The notes beneath the pieces were generated by a model that saw only the letters and a program-made list of their open reading frames with translations, did no database searches and was not told the DNA's origin. Shown here in pieces: positions 26,989-38,695 of a stretch of 64,000 nucleotides of DNA. The stretch lies in the NCBI RefSeq assembly GCF_012273895.1, contig NC_052120.1, positions 1,426,001-1,490,000 on the forward strand, written 5' to 3'. Source of the stretch: Zerene cesonia (lineage: Eukaryota > Arthropoda > Insecta > Lepidoptera > Pieridae). The stretch's first letter is position 1; the number at the start of each line of letters is the position of its first letter. The position numbers and the translations under genes are program-made.

Positions 26989-27150
26989 ACTAGCTTCCCA
27001 CCCGGCTTTGCAGATGACTTATTTTCGGGAATTTTAAAAATCGTAATCCTATTTCATGTGAAGACAAGGCGAATGAGTAAAAATTTACATTATCTGTTCT
27101 GGCGTTCTTGAGTTATGAGTAGTATAATGTTTTCTATCTATATTCCGGTT
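26989..27150 (-). mobile_element. Helitron-like element, distinct subfamily
   Basis: Starts ACTAGCTTCCCACCCGGCTT and TGCAGATGACTTATTTTCGG, then CCTATTTCATGTGAAGACAA and GGCGAATGAGTAAAAATTTA, ending near TTTTCTATCTA. The 3' signal (ACTAG followed by a GC-rich block) fits Helitrons, but the internal sequence differs from the other subfamilies here. Confidence 0.5.
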
Positions 27151-27392
27151 TATAGTACTTGAATAATACAAGGACTATTAAGATTAATGCAAGACACATC
27201 TAAAATTAAACCATAAAGCCTCATGGAGACACTGCATCCATGTATTAGATAGAAAAAATAAAAGCAAAGCTCGGTTGTGTTTATATTTCGTTTCGAATGG
27301 TTATTGATTACATTACATTATATAATATACATTTTACATTGCTTGTATTCATATGTCATGTAAATTTAATAATCTACAAGTAGGTATCAAAC

Positions 27393-27440
27393 ACTAGCGC
27401 TCCGCCCCAGCTTCGCCCGTGGTACATAAAATATAGCTCA
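27393..27440 (-). mobile_element. Helitron 3'-end fragment
   Basis: ACTAGCGCTCCGCCCCAGCT, TCGCCCGTGGTACATA and a short TATAGCTCAT. Only the terminal part of the element is recognisable, with the CTAGT end itself intact. Confidence 0.6.
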
Positions 27441-28544
27441 TAACACTTATGGATTATATACATATTATATTAATGCATTATATTTTAATACTAGATTTAA
27501 AAACTTTGAGCCACTTTTTGTAAAAATTGTGTAAAAAATACACTTGAAACTTCAGAGGATAAAATTAATATTATCATAAATAATCTATTTTTAAACTAAC
27601 AGATCGCCGTTTCCACATAGTGGCGATATAGGTGCCATAACCGCCAATATAGTTCGACCATTAAGGTCACATTTACCGGCCTTATTAAACCCGTGGAAAG
27701 ATATAAAAAGATATAGCGAGACCGCGGGCTGAATACAAATGTACAGACGGACGGAGTTATTACTTTGGCTTTATACAGGGTGCGCTTAGAGCGGTTATTA
27801 GGTGTTAGTGAAAGCTTCAGACTTTTTATTTATCAACCTTTTTCTCCGCCGTTCAGTTCGTTCAGTTGAGGAAATACCGTAATTGATTATTTGTATTTGC
27901 TTTTTATGAGGCGATTTAGTTTTCGCTTTAAGATACTTGTGAAATGTTTTCATCGGAGCATTTATAAGATGCTAGGAACATTATTTGTATTTTTATAAAG
28001 GAACTCATTAGTCCTTCTCTATATAATTCTCTCATTAGAGTACAAATTTAATACGCTAATGATTGTAAATAAATATATAAGTACAGTTTTAAATTTAGCA
28101 ATAGAATATTGAAATCTTCAAACTCTTGCGTAAAAACACGGTTAATAAGTTAGTGATTTCCACTTTCTATATATTTTTTTTTCATTTTACTTCTTCTTAA
28201 ATTGTAAATTAATAACTATGTTTACTATTTTGCCTTATATATGTCACCGTAAGATTGGAAAAACAGTTCGATTACAATATAATGCGAGTGTACTATCCAC
28301 AAATTAAGATTCCCCATATTTGCTTGCGAATTAACGCACTTAGACTAAATCGCGAATACATCGTAATGTATTATAACTGAGAATTTACTTTTACCAAAAG
28401 TCTTTGCGAGTCACCTATTTCTGTGTAAGTTCGTTTATAAATAAACCCAACCCAACCTATACCATCATATTGAATATCCATTTCACAATTCAACGGTTCC
28501 ACATCGATAGATTATAATTTATCAAAAAGTAATGCATTTAATGT

Positions 28545-28650
28545 GCGAGTCGAACACACTTCGGCACGAATTAGGCCAGCTCGCATCGGGGAAGGTACCA
28601 CACCCAGCTGTTGCCCGCTAAGACATAAAACAGGCATTTTAATGCTGGTA
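28545..28650. repeat. Degenerate interspersed repeat
   Basis: GCGAGTCGAACACACTTCGG, CACGAATTAGGCCAGCTCGC and TTGCCCGCTAAGACATAAAA. The last block matches the end of the repeats at 3028 and 36960, and GAGTCGA(A/G)CACGC also precedes the 36960 copy. Probably a chimera or variant of that family. Low certainty. Confidence 0.4.
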
Positions 28651-29774
28651 TTGTAATCTAACGTTGTTATAAACAATTTTATAGTGATAAATACAATATT
28701 CACAGTAATAATATTACAATGACGACACAAATATTTGCATTAAACTTCCAAAAGTGGAGTGTCGTTAGCAAAACCTAAGCAGAACGTCAATACCGACCTA
28801 TTTCAAGACGCATAAGGGTCTGGTCGCCAAGATAAGGAGGGCGCTGTGTAGCGATGCGCATAATTGGGATACCTTCCCCGTAAGCTATCGATTGCGTTTG
28901 ATTACTTTTATGATACAATCGGATTAGAGGCCAGACGTGGGTGGTACTTTTTGTTGATAGCGATGGTGGTGACATGGAAACGTAATGTAAGCTGGACGAA
29001 ATAGACTAGAAATTACAGATTGAAGTGACATAAATATTAACTAACGTCACATAACATTTTGGCGTACGTCCTTTGAACTTAAGCTTGAAATAAAACCAGT
29101 AGAAACGATTAATTACTTTGGTGATACGCATGCATCTGGAACTTCTTAGTGTTGTATTCATAAAATGCATATTTAGGTATTAATAACTATTTACGGTAAA
29201 GTACGTATATGTAGTAACATACTCGTATCATCTCCCGTATTTTAAATAATAGTAATAAATTTAGTTATTTCAGAACATGCGTCCCATATTTTACATGTGT
29301 AAACCTTTATAGTTAAGTGTATATAACTTTATAGACTTGTTAAATATGAGTCGCATATTCTCAAATAAAGAAATATATTAATTATTATTATTGGTAACCA
29401 AGCAAGTGTGTTTTAATTGTCAAATATCGAATGAAAGTAATAATTTCGAAACCGGACCACATTGAACGTTTTTCCAACCATTGCACAACGCTTGTTTCTA
29501 AGCAATTATACACTTACGAAGAGTAAACACGCCATTTTTCCTTCGTATAAAACTGTAGGAGCTACATAGATAGCGCGTTATCGCTGATTACGCCACGCAT
29601 ACACTCGCTGTTTAATTGCTTCGGGGCTGTTGCAAGGGATGAGAAGGAGCGGTTGGAGTAGACTTATATATTTTCACTTTTCTATACAGTTATTATGATC
29701 CAAAAGAAAGACAGACCTACAACAAACAGTTATCATTAGCATCTGTCCAGTCGGTCTTGAGATTAAACTTGAGT

Positions 29775-29985
29775 TTAACCTAGTTGAAAAAGGAGGAAGT
29801 TATCAATTTAATTGTGTTTTTTTGTGACTTTGTTACCTCTGAACTTTTGATTAGGTAAACCTATTTTGACGATTAACTTTTTATTTGAAAGTGAACCTTC
29901 CGTGTGGTCTCATTTAAATTTGGTCTAGTTCTGACAATTTGAAATCTGTTTAGATTTTGTTTAAATCTAGTTATTTATGTACAAG
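29775..29985 (+). repeat. CCGACTTC-family repeat
   Basis: Best long copy of the start and middle: AAAAAGGAGGAAGTTATCAA, TTTGTTACCTCTGAACTTTT, TTTTGACGATTAACTTTTTA, CTTCCGTGTGGTCTCATTTA and TCTGACAATTTGAAATCTG. No coding frame. The same order appears at 41205, 47455 (minus) and 57819. Confidence 0.65.
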
Positions 29986-30731
29986 ATATACTAACTAGTT
30001 CCTATTTAAATAGATATAAATATGAGAATGATTTCTTAAAACTAAGGTCAAAGCAAATGTAATCATTATTGAGAATAGTTATACTATGAAATTAGGATTA
30101 ATTAATTGTGAATGCGATAAAAATTGTAGTATTTCTAAATAGTATTTAACCAACAAACTCCTTCACCCTCTAACTTGAGCCGCATTTTTCAAAAGCACGC
30201 AATACCACTATTTTTTAAACACGGACAAACAATTTACATTTACCCTTAAATTTCACTAAAAATACGTAAAGCCAGATTAAACCGCATCTAATTTAAGATC
30301 CGAGCGAGGCCTCACGAAATTCATTAGCTTGCTTAATTTATAGTTGGCTGTGAACTTTAATTATTTAGGCACAAGACGTTTACGCAATAAACAAAGATTT
30401 TGGGGGAACCGAATTTCTTTACTCTTCGAGAGAATGATCGGGACTTTCTGTTGAATTTCTTAGTGTCTTCCGCTATATGAGTGTTTTTAAACTCATTTAA
30501 ATGTAATAAGTAAAAAATTACAACAAAATTAAATATTCCATGTTTGGTGGCCATCTTGGATGCGAAATTCGTCACAAAACGTAAGAAATTAACAATTGAA
30601 ATATGAATATACATAAATATTTATTTTAATATCTATTAATAACAATAATATGTTAAAAAAAAAACATGTAAAAAATTATTATGTTTTACGTATTTCTCAT
30701 TGGTCAAAAGCATCCGAATTTGTGATTTTTC

Positions 30732-30765
30732 CGTACTTTTAAAAATCGATATTTTTAAAAGTACG
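30732..30765. repeat. Perfect 15-bp inverted repeat with 4-base spacer
   Basis: CGTACTTTTAAAAAT at 30732-30746 and its exact complement at 30751-30765, separated by CGAT. It could extrude as a cruciform in DNA or fold as a hairpin in nascent RNA. There is no flanking element or TA duplication to mark it as a MITE. The stem is too short for a typical miRNA precursor. Confidence 0.9.
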
Positions 30766-32835
30766 ATAATTGATCTATAAAAATATTGACTATCGTGCAA
30801 AATTGTAGAATCTATTTATCTGTATATCAATTAAGTGTACCAGCTTTTGAAAAAGAAATTCTCGCAAGAGGAATGATAGTTTTCGCTATGTAGTTTTCCT
30901 CCTAGACTATTTTTATTAATGAAACAAATGAATATCGATTAAAAAATAAAGACTGAAAAATTGTTAAGTAAAATTTAAGTAACAAACGGAAAATCTATTA
31001 TATTGTGTATTAAATACTTGCAATTTATTATGTGAATTCATGATTTTCAACGTTTGAATAAACATATATCGTCTCGCCAAACAATACACATAACCGCCAA
31101 ACACGTAATACAATTCAGTAAACAAATATCTTAATTATAACCTCTAGTACGCGTTCATCTTTACAATAATATGTAAATATATCCCTGGAGTGAACCAGAC
31201 AATACCGATCATTAAGATCTTTGCTGAAGTAATGTGGAATTATACCAACCGAGCGCGCATCGAGAGGTCTGCAGGCAGCCTACGAAATATTTACTCGATT
31301 TAGACTAAAGGTGATTACAGACTATGGTTGTAATGACGTTAATATGTATGAATATTTCCAGGTCCATTTGATAAAAAATTAGCCTTCATGACGTCGCATG
31401 TTATAATTAATTATAGTATGTAATGGTACGAATTTAAATAAATCAGACCATTTCTTCCTATTGTTCTTATAACATACTACATATTGTCATAACAACAACC
31501 CAATTATATTACTTAAATTGTTTAGTCATTAAAAAGATTACACACAAAAAATAAATTAACTGTAGTAAAATATACATACATTACAGTATGAGTGAAAAAT
31601 CAATTTCCACCTCTGGGTTCTTTGTGAGTGTTGCTATAAAATATCAAACATACATTTAAAATCAAACGAGGTGTTTTTAGCCCCCAAATAATATTACACC
31701 TTTTATTTTTACTTTAATGTAGCGTAGCGTAACTTATTCTCTTACTTTTTCATTAAACCCTAAAATTTGATTGATCTAACTGCCACCTATCGCCAAAATA
31801 ATATTAAAAAAATATATTCAAAGACTTAAAAACATTTAGCACCCCAGAAGCGAACATGCGACAGACAATAATTCTTGATTATCTGTGATACATTACACGC
31901 GTCCCTGGCTGCAAATGATTCTCGTCTCAAAAAATTTTAAAAAAATTCAAATATAGAACTCACGCGTGTTCTATGTTCAATCAACAATAGAAGAGTGTCC
32001 CTAGCATATCGCAATGATAGTGGTATATACATAATGTCAGTTGTCAGGTTTCACTAAAGCGGTGTGCACTACGCTTTTAGACCGAATCCAGGAAGTATAG
32101 ACCGTGAAAATAATGAGGGAGCTCTCATGCCTCCAACAACACGGCAAAATTTTAAAGTAATCAATGTTTTTTGCACATTTGACAGCACTCGAGTCTGTTT
32201 TTCTAGATTTGTTTGTCCCAATTGGATTGTTTAGTTGAAAATCATTACGTTTGTGCTATAAGCTTAACTGTTTCTTTCATTATACATTTAAATTTTGTAT
32301 ATTGAAAACGTCACAATTAAGATTATAAAAATATGTGTAATTTATTAGCATCAAATTTTCTATTTGATGCTATATAGTCTACCTTAATGAGATTATTTAA
32401 TTAAGAAGAAATGGCTCCTTGATAAAATAATTTACAAGGTTCATATAATAAATATCAAATTACGCTAAAGGGCGAATAAAAAGCATAATCCGTTTATAAT
32501 TAAAAAACCTATCTTCATTACGCCGAAGTCGATCACCATAAAATACTCCTAATTGCTCGACGCAAAAAGATAACGGTGTAAACAAGTACAGACGACCGCC
32601 GTGCTCGCTACAAGCTTCAGGACCTTTTCAAGGAAATATCGGCTGTATTGTGTGCGTATAATGGTCATAAATGTGTGACTAGTTATTGGATATCGTAGTG
32701 TATTTTGTGGAGAGCGATTATGATAAGGTCTATGTTCGCCGGGCACGCAAGCCTAGGCTTTAAGTAAAGATGACTTTATCGTGAAACTAGTCATTTCCTC
32801 AGGTTCCGTTTTGTATCGATTATAGCCTGTTTATA

Positions 32836-33973
32836 CCTAGTCTTGCCATAAATATTGTAATAAAGAAAAAAGAAAATTGTTAACTGCAAATAACATTTAT
32901 TACTNNNNNNNNNNNNNNNNNNNNNNNNNNNNNNNNNNNNNNNNNNNNNNNNNNNNNNNNNNNNNNNNNNNNNNNNNNNNNNNNNNNNNNNNNNNNNNNN
33001 NNNNNNNNNNNNNNNNNNNNNNNNNNNNNNNNNNNNNNNNNNNNNNNNNNNNNNNNNNNNNNNNNNNNNNNNNNNNNNNNNNNNNNNNNNNNNNNNNNNN
33101 NNNNNNNNNNNNNNNNNNNNNNNNNNNNNNNNNNNNNNNNNNNNNNNNNNNNNNNNNNNNNNNNNNNNNNNNNNNNNNNNNNNNNNNNNNNNNNNNNNNN
33201 NNNNNNNNNNNNNNNNNNNNNNNNNNNNNNNNNNNNNNNNNNNNNNNNNNNNNNNNNNNNNNNNNNNNNNNNNNNNNNNNNNNNNNNNNNNNNNNNNNNN
33301 NNNNNNNNNNNNNNNNNNNNNNNNNNNNNNNNNNNNNNNNNNNNNNNNNNNNNNNNNNNNNNNNNNNNNNNNNNNNNNNNNNNNNNNNNNNNNNNNNNNN
33401 NNNNNNNNNNNNNNNNNNNNNNNNNNNNNNNNNNNNNNNNNNNNNNNNNNNNNNNNNNNNNNNNNNNNNNNNNNNNNNNNNNNNNNNNNNNNNNNNNNNN
33501 NNNNNNNNNNNNNNNNNNNNNNNNNNNNNNNNNNNNNNNNNNNNNNNNNNNNNNNNNNNNNNNNNNNNNNNNNNNNNNNNNNNNNNNNNNNNNNNNNNNN
33601 NNNNNNNNNNNNNNNNNNNNNNNNNNNNNNNNNNNNNNNNNNNNNNNNNNNNNNNNNNNNNNNNNNNNNNNNNNNNNNNNNNNNNNNNNNNNNNNNNNNN
33701 NNNNNNNNNNNNNNNNNNNNNNNNNNNNNNNNNNNNNNNNNNNNNNNNNNNNNNNNNNNNNNNNNNNNNNNNNNNNNNNNNNNNNNNNNNNNNNNNNNNN
33801 NNNNNNNNNNNNNNNNNNNNNNNNNNNNNNNNNNNNNNNNNNNNNNNNNNNNNNNNNNNNNNNNNNNNNNNNNNNNNNNNNNNNNNNNNNNNNNNNNNNN
33901 NNNNGACAGATTCGAAATTCAAATGTAATATTTTTTTATAATTAAGTGTAACAGTATTTATGGCCAGACTAAG
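32836..33973 (+). mobile_element. Tc1/mariner-like element, copy A (interior missing)
   Basis: Left end CCTAGTCTTGCCATAAATAT and right end (read inward) CTTAGTCTGGCCATAAATAC form imperfect terminal inverted repeats; both flanks are TATA, consistent with TA-targeted insertion. 69 bases are sequenced at each end and the interior is a 1000-N gap, so length and transposase content are unknown. Both visible ends match copy B (38696-39827) in reverse orientation without any difference that I can see, which points to a young, multi-copy family. Superfamily assignment rests on the TIRs and the TA flank only. The strand given is arbitrary. Confidence 0.75.
32905..33904. other. Assembly gap of 1000 N inside mariner copy A
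   Basis: Exactly 1000 N. It begins 69 bases inside the left end of the element and stops 69 bases before the right end, so the assembler probably lost the unique path inside a repeated sequence. Open frames of about 350 codons across it are artefacts. Confidence 0.98.
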
Positions 33974-34477
33974 TATAATTATAATAGATTTAATGTATGA
34001 ATAATCAGTGAAACATTTATATTCAAAAATTTTAGACGAACAAACTTAACTCAAATAAAACATACAGTTAATAATTATTTTGGCGAAGTACTCCAGATTC
34101 TATAATGACAACAAATTTTATCAAACATAAAAATAATCACGGCAATCGGTTGCAAAACCAAGAAGTTATTTAGTAAAAAATCCAAAAAATAGAGTCGAAT
34201 TGAGAACCTACTACGTTTTTAACTTCTGTTGAGTATCTAATAATATCTACAAGTTCTTTTAAAACATTTGTCAACGTTTCTCGTCTCTTCAACGTCATTT
34301 GATAAGACAAACCAACAATTGAAACACAGGTAAAAGTTGTTAATAAAACAATTTATATGAGTAAACTTCTTAAAAACAATATTTATTTCAATACACATAA
34401 TACATCTATATTTGTAATAAAAATATTATGTACAAGAGGATAAAAATGCTTTTCAGGCTTATTGATTCTTATAGCAT

Positions 34478-34636
34478 ACTAGCGGTCTGCCCCTGCTTTG
34501 CCCATCGTACATATATAGCCTTCCTCAACAAATGGGCTATCTAGCACTGAAAGAATTTTTCAAATCGGACCAATACTTCCTGAGATTAGTGCGTTCAAAC
34601 AAACAAACTCTTCAGCTTTATAATATTAGTATAGAT
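34478..34636 (-). mobile_element. Short full-length non-autonomous Helitron
   Basis: On the minus strand it runs from ATCTATACTAATATTATAAA through GTTTGTTTGTTTGAACGCAC and GATTTGAAAAATTCTTTCAG to GGGGCAGACCGCTAGT, ending in CTAGT (34478-34482). It is about 159 bases, the same subfamily as 3470-3622. Both ends are recognisable, so this is a good reference copy. Confidence 0.75.
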
Positions 34637-36959
34637 TACACACAACGCCACTCGCGTGTTTGTAGTAATATCGTTGACTTATACAACGAAATGACTGACA
34701 AAAAATAATTTATGAACCTAAAAGATATAATAATTGATAATATTATTTCACTAATTTATACGTCAAAGAAGTCACCGATAAGAACAAAGTTCGAGTTATT
34801 TAAGTTTTATCAGTTTTCAGATCACGGCTCTCGCAATCTGCTTTATAAAACATTGGAATTCGAATATATGTGAATGTAAATATTATGGAAATAATTCAAT
34901 TAGTATAATTCAGAGATAGATTTCTATAGAAGCAAAAGAAAACACAGCCAGACGTATTCTTTTTGCCAAAAGAATTTTCAATTTAAAATTGCTCTCTGAA
35001 ACTTATTATTCACTCGAATAATTTAATAGCAAGCCATTTAAATTCATAGAACAAAATGATATCAATTGATTGATTACACATACATAGTTAGGAGACCTAG
35101 CTTAGACAATTAGTGTAAAAGGCACATTAAGTTTAAGAGACGAGAGTTTTTACGTAGCATACAAAATGTTAATAAAGTATAGATGAATAAAGATTTTATT
35201 CGTACATTGATTATTTCCCCTACATTTAGAAACACCCCTTATAAATAAATAAGTAGGTAATACTAAATCCATTTAACCCGTATACTGTTTCATTATTCGC
35301 GAAATGCGCGTCTTTACGCACGATCGAGGCGACTTACCACGTATCGAGTATTGACGGGATTGAATCTACGAACAAAACGTTATCGGAAATTGTTCATGCC
35401 TACACTTAATGGGCGGATTTGTCATAAAACGTTTGTAGATGTGTGTGCCCTTTTGTGACGGGATCGCGCCGCCGGCAGTGTCCGGGATAATACAAGTCTT
35501 TTAGTATTTATAACTCGAATTATTGAAGATTCTTTTTTATTATGCAAATTAAAAGTATTACTGGTTAATTACGGTCAAACGACGATAATTTTTCTACATA
35601 TTTTTAATGTCGATACATTTAAATTTACGACCAATTTCACATTAAAATTTGAATAAAAAATGCTATGACAAGGCCCAAACCTAATTGACATGGTCTCTCA
35701 ATAAATGTGCCATAAAAATGAATAGATTTTTGATACTAATTATCACGAAATAAAAGAAATACATACCCCAATCTCTATATATCGAATCTCATGCTCCTTA
35801 CTAAAACGACTTACAAATTTATATGAAAACAACTCGTTTAGTACGAATAAGCGATATAGCGAAGCATTTCACCGACTCCGTCGCGACGGCGCCAACATTA
35901 CCTTAACGGTAGGAGTCACAAGTTGCATCAAACTATCCGCAGTTTGAACGCAATTTGTTGGGTGATGGGTCGCGAGCGCATGAAACCGTCCCCTAGAATA
36001 AACGGGAGTGAAGTTATACCATGAACACATTATAGGGGCAATGTAAAAACCAGCTTCTAACAAATAATAGAAAGACAATATCCTACTAATATTTTAAACG
36101 CAAAATGTATGGATGTTTATTACTCTCTCACACGAAAACAGCTCATCTGTATGATATTTGATACAGATATGTAGTCTGGATTAGCATTCATAGGTTACAC
36201 ACCACGATATAATATGTGTTTTGTTATTTGCTACTAACTATGGGAATCAATACTTTATAATAACCTTTCCCTCTACCCCATACAATTTCAATATGGGCAA
36301 AAAAATTTGTATGTATATATAAATTTATATGCCATTATCTCGCGAGACTAAAAGATGTGAGTCATATTATTATGGAGAAAAAAACGTAATAAAGTTTGAA
36401 AGGAGTTTTTACATGAAAATCCCACAAATATAGGCTCTTTTCTTAGTCATCCTAACAAACATTTACTCGATAGACGTTGCCAGATTTTCGTAGTCAAAAT
36501 GATCGTCGCGAGCGCCGTCAAACAATCACCAAACAAATATTTTGTTGTCGCTTACAATATAAATATTTATGGGGTTTTTCACAGTGTCGCAACAATGTGA
36601 GGGTGTGCAGGTAAGCTGGCAACTGTCCAAAGAATTGTTTTCCTGTTGCCGTCGAACTTACAGATCAGTTTTTATCACCCAGGCCTTTATGGCAGTCCGA
36701 TAGCGAAATGTTTTGAACGTTAAGTGTACATGCATTAAAAGCATGTGTCATGCTTGGAATTTGCCCAGTTAAACAGTATATTGCAATAGGATACACATAC
36801 AATGATTATCTTTTCTGCATAAACGGCAATTGTTATAGGAACATTGACCATAAAATATGATTAGCATTGTCATGATAATGTTGCTATATTATATCTACAT
36901 ACACTTACATCTGAAAACAGTAAATGGTCTATGTTTTATATTAATATTTAAGTAATGTG

Positions 36960-37055
36960 GGAGTCGAGCACGCGCCTGAGAAAGATCATGGGCGGTGGCT
37001 ATCGCTCACCATCAGGAGAACCACCAGCTCAATTGCCCGCTATTACATAAAAAAA
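36960..37055 (+). repeat. Short GCGGTGGTGATCGC-type retroelement tail
   Basis: GGGAGTCGAGCACGCGCC, CATGGGCGGTGGCTATCGC, CACCATCAGGAGAACCACC, TTGCCCGCTATTACATAAAA. It is shorter than the copy at 3028 and lacks the AAAGCGGGCAGCGC block, but keeps the A-rich end. Confidence 0.65.
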
Positions 37056-38695
37056 TAATAAAAAGCATATATTTAATATAACTGCGCATGCTTCGATGTC
37101 TAGCTTCCGTGTAGCCATAGTACTTAATCGATTCATGTATCGGAAGCATAGTATTTCTAAAACTTTTGGCGCGTCCGTTGAAATTTTGATGTCACTTTGT
37201 GTAACGACGCTGTAATTTTTCATGGTTGGTGATTGTAACTTGGATATTTTCTGCCTTTCTTATATATCTCAATTTCAAACAGTGCTTTGTTTTTATAGAC
37301 AATATTACGCTGTTACCCTCGGCGATTCAAAGTCATTTTTAATATTAAGCTTGGGGATTACAAAAGAGACAAAATATAATATGAACAATAATTTTGCTAT
37401 CACAATGTTGATCAAATCTTAAAGTTAATAACAATTAACAAAAATATTAGTTTGATCATGATAGTCGATAGAAAATGTTAAAATTCTATAGAAAAAAATA
37501 CATAAGATTCCTTAAAAATCGATACAATTGCTAACCAGATTCATTAAAACATTTGTATTCTAAACACATTCATTTAATACTACTCCATCAATTCGGGAGC
37601 ATTTCTGTATCAATCGTAAGAACAGTCTCACACAGATAATCACACTTATTTCTTGGCGGCACGTAAAAATGTCATGACTATGTAATTTCTGCTCATCTCC
37701 ATTTTGATGTGAATTCGCAAACTTTGCGTACGCCAGTTCAATACGCAAACAACCGTCGGAATAAGGATCGTGTAAACTTGCATGTTAGCTAAAACTACTT
37801 CTATTTGAATTGCTGAAAAATTCCGTGGAAATTGTTTTAAATTCAGCGTTCGTTTGTGTTTGGATACGTTCTATAAGTTGTCGTGATATATTCGGATTCG
37901 CGTCACTGTTTGTGAATCATTTTTAGTAATTCTAATACAGTGTTCTCTATTACGAAATCGTAATTGTAACTATAATTTTAAACGATTTACACTTCCAGCT
38001 ATAAGGAACTTTATCAAAATTTTAAAATTTACTTTATTTTTTATTTATTAATTTTGGAAAAAAAAATGTACGAAATGTCTAAATGGACGAAAATCACAAA
38101 TGTAAACTGTTAAAAAATGTTCAATTTATGCTACATTTCAAAAATAGAAGTATTTTAATTATGTTTATATGAGATAATATTCAGTATTTTATCTCAAATA
38201 CATTAACAAATAAACAATTCTTGAAAGTATTACGCACAAATCAAACAGAGGATAAAATATTTATGTGAAAATATAAAATTCGTCGCATAAGTACTTAGAA
38301 GGCCGTTTAAAAGAGCATTATGAAACCCACGAGAGATGTTTTCCTAATAGGTTTTGTTTAGGAGATTTCATCTTACTTAGATGTCATTTAAATAAGAAAT
38401 GAGCGAGCGTGCTTCATACAGACTAATGGCTTTTACATGACAAATAAAAGTGAAGCGCCGCTGCCGCTGCTGGGGTTACCGTGTGCTTAGGGATGATGCA
38501 TTTGATCGATTCTATTGATCGAGTTACTTTTAGGGCAAGTGGTAGCCTTTAACAACCTGGAGTTACCGTGACGTCAGACAGTACTAATTCCAGTGTGTGT
38601 AAAAGACAGACATATGAAAGGTTTGGATACTTTTTTGAATTCCACAATTGAACGTACTGCTTAAAGTCACGAAAATTAATATTTTATATTATATA

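Larger units (their letters stand above)
21372..32835. other. AT-rich presumed intron, scattered repeats
   Basis: About 11.5 kb with no supported gene. Listed elements are a SINE 3' half (23917), Helitrons (24327, 25978, 26989, 27393), a weak repeat (28545), a CCGACTTC copy (29775) and a perfect hairpin (30732). Frames of 60-96 codons are unsupported. A GC-richer patch at about 27600-27800 has no recognised feature. Confidence 0.5.
33974..38695. other. Spacer between two inverted mariner-like copies
   Basis: About 4.7 kb with no supported gene. It holds a complete short Helitron (34478) and a short retroelement tail (36960). A GC- and CpG-richer patch is at about 35280-35490. The rest is AT-rich. 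Because it is bounded by inverted near-identical elements, it could be flipped by recombination or misoriented in the assembly. Confidence 0.5.
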
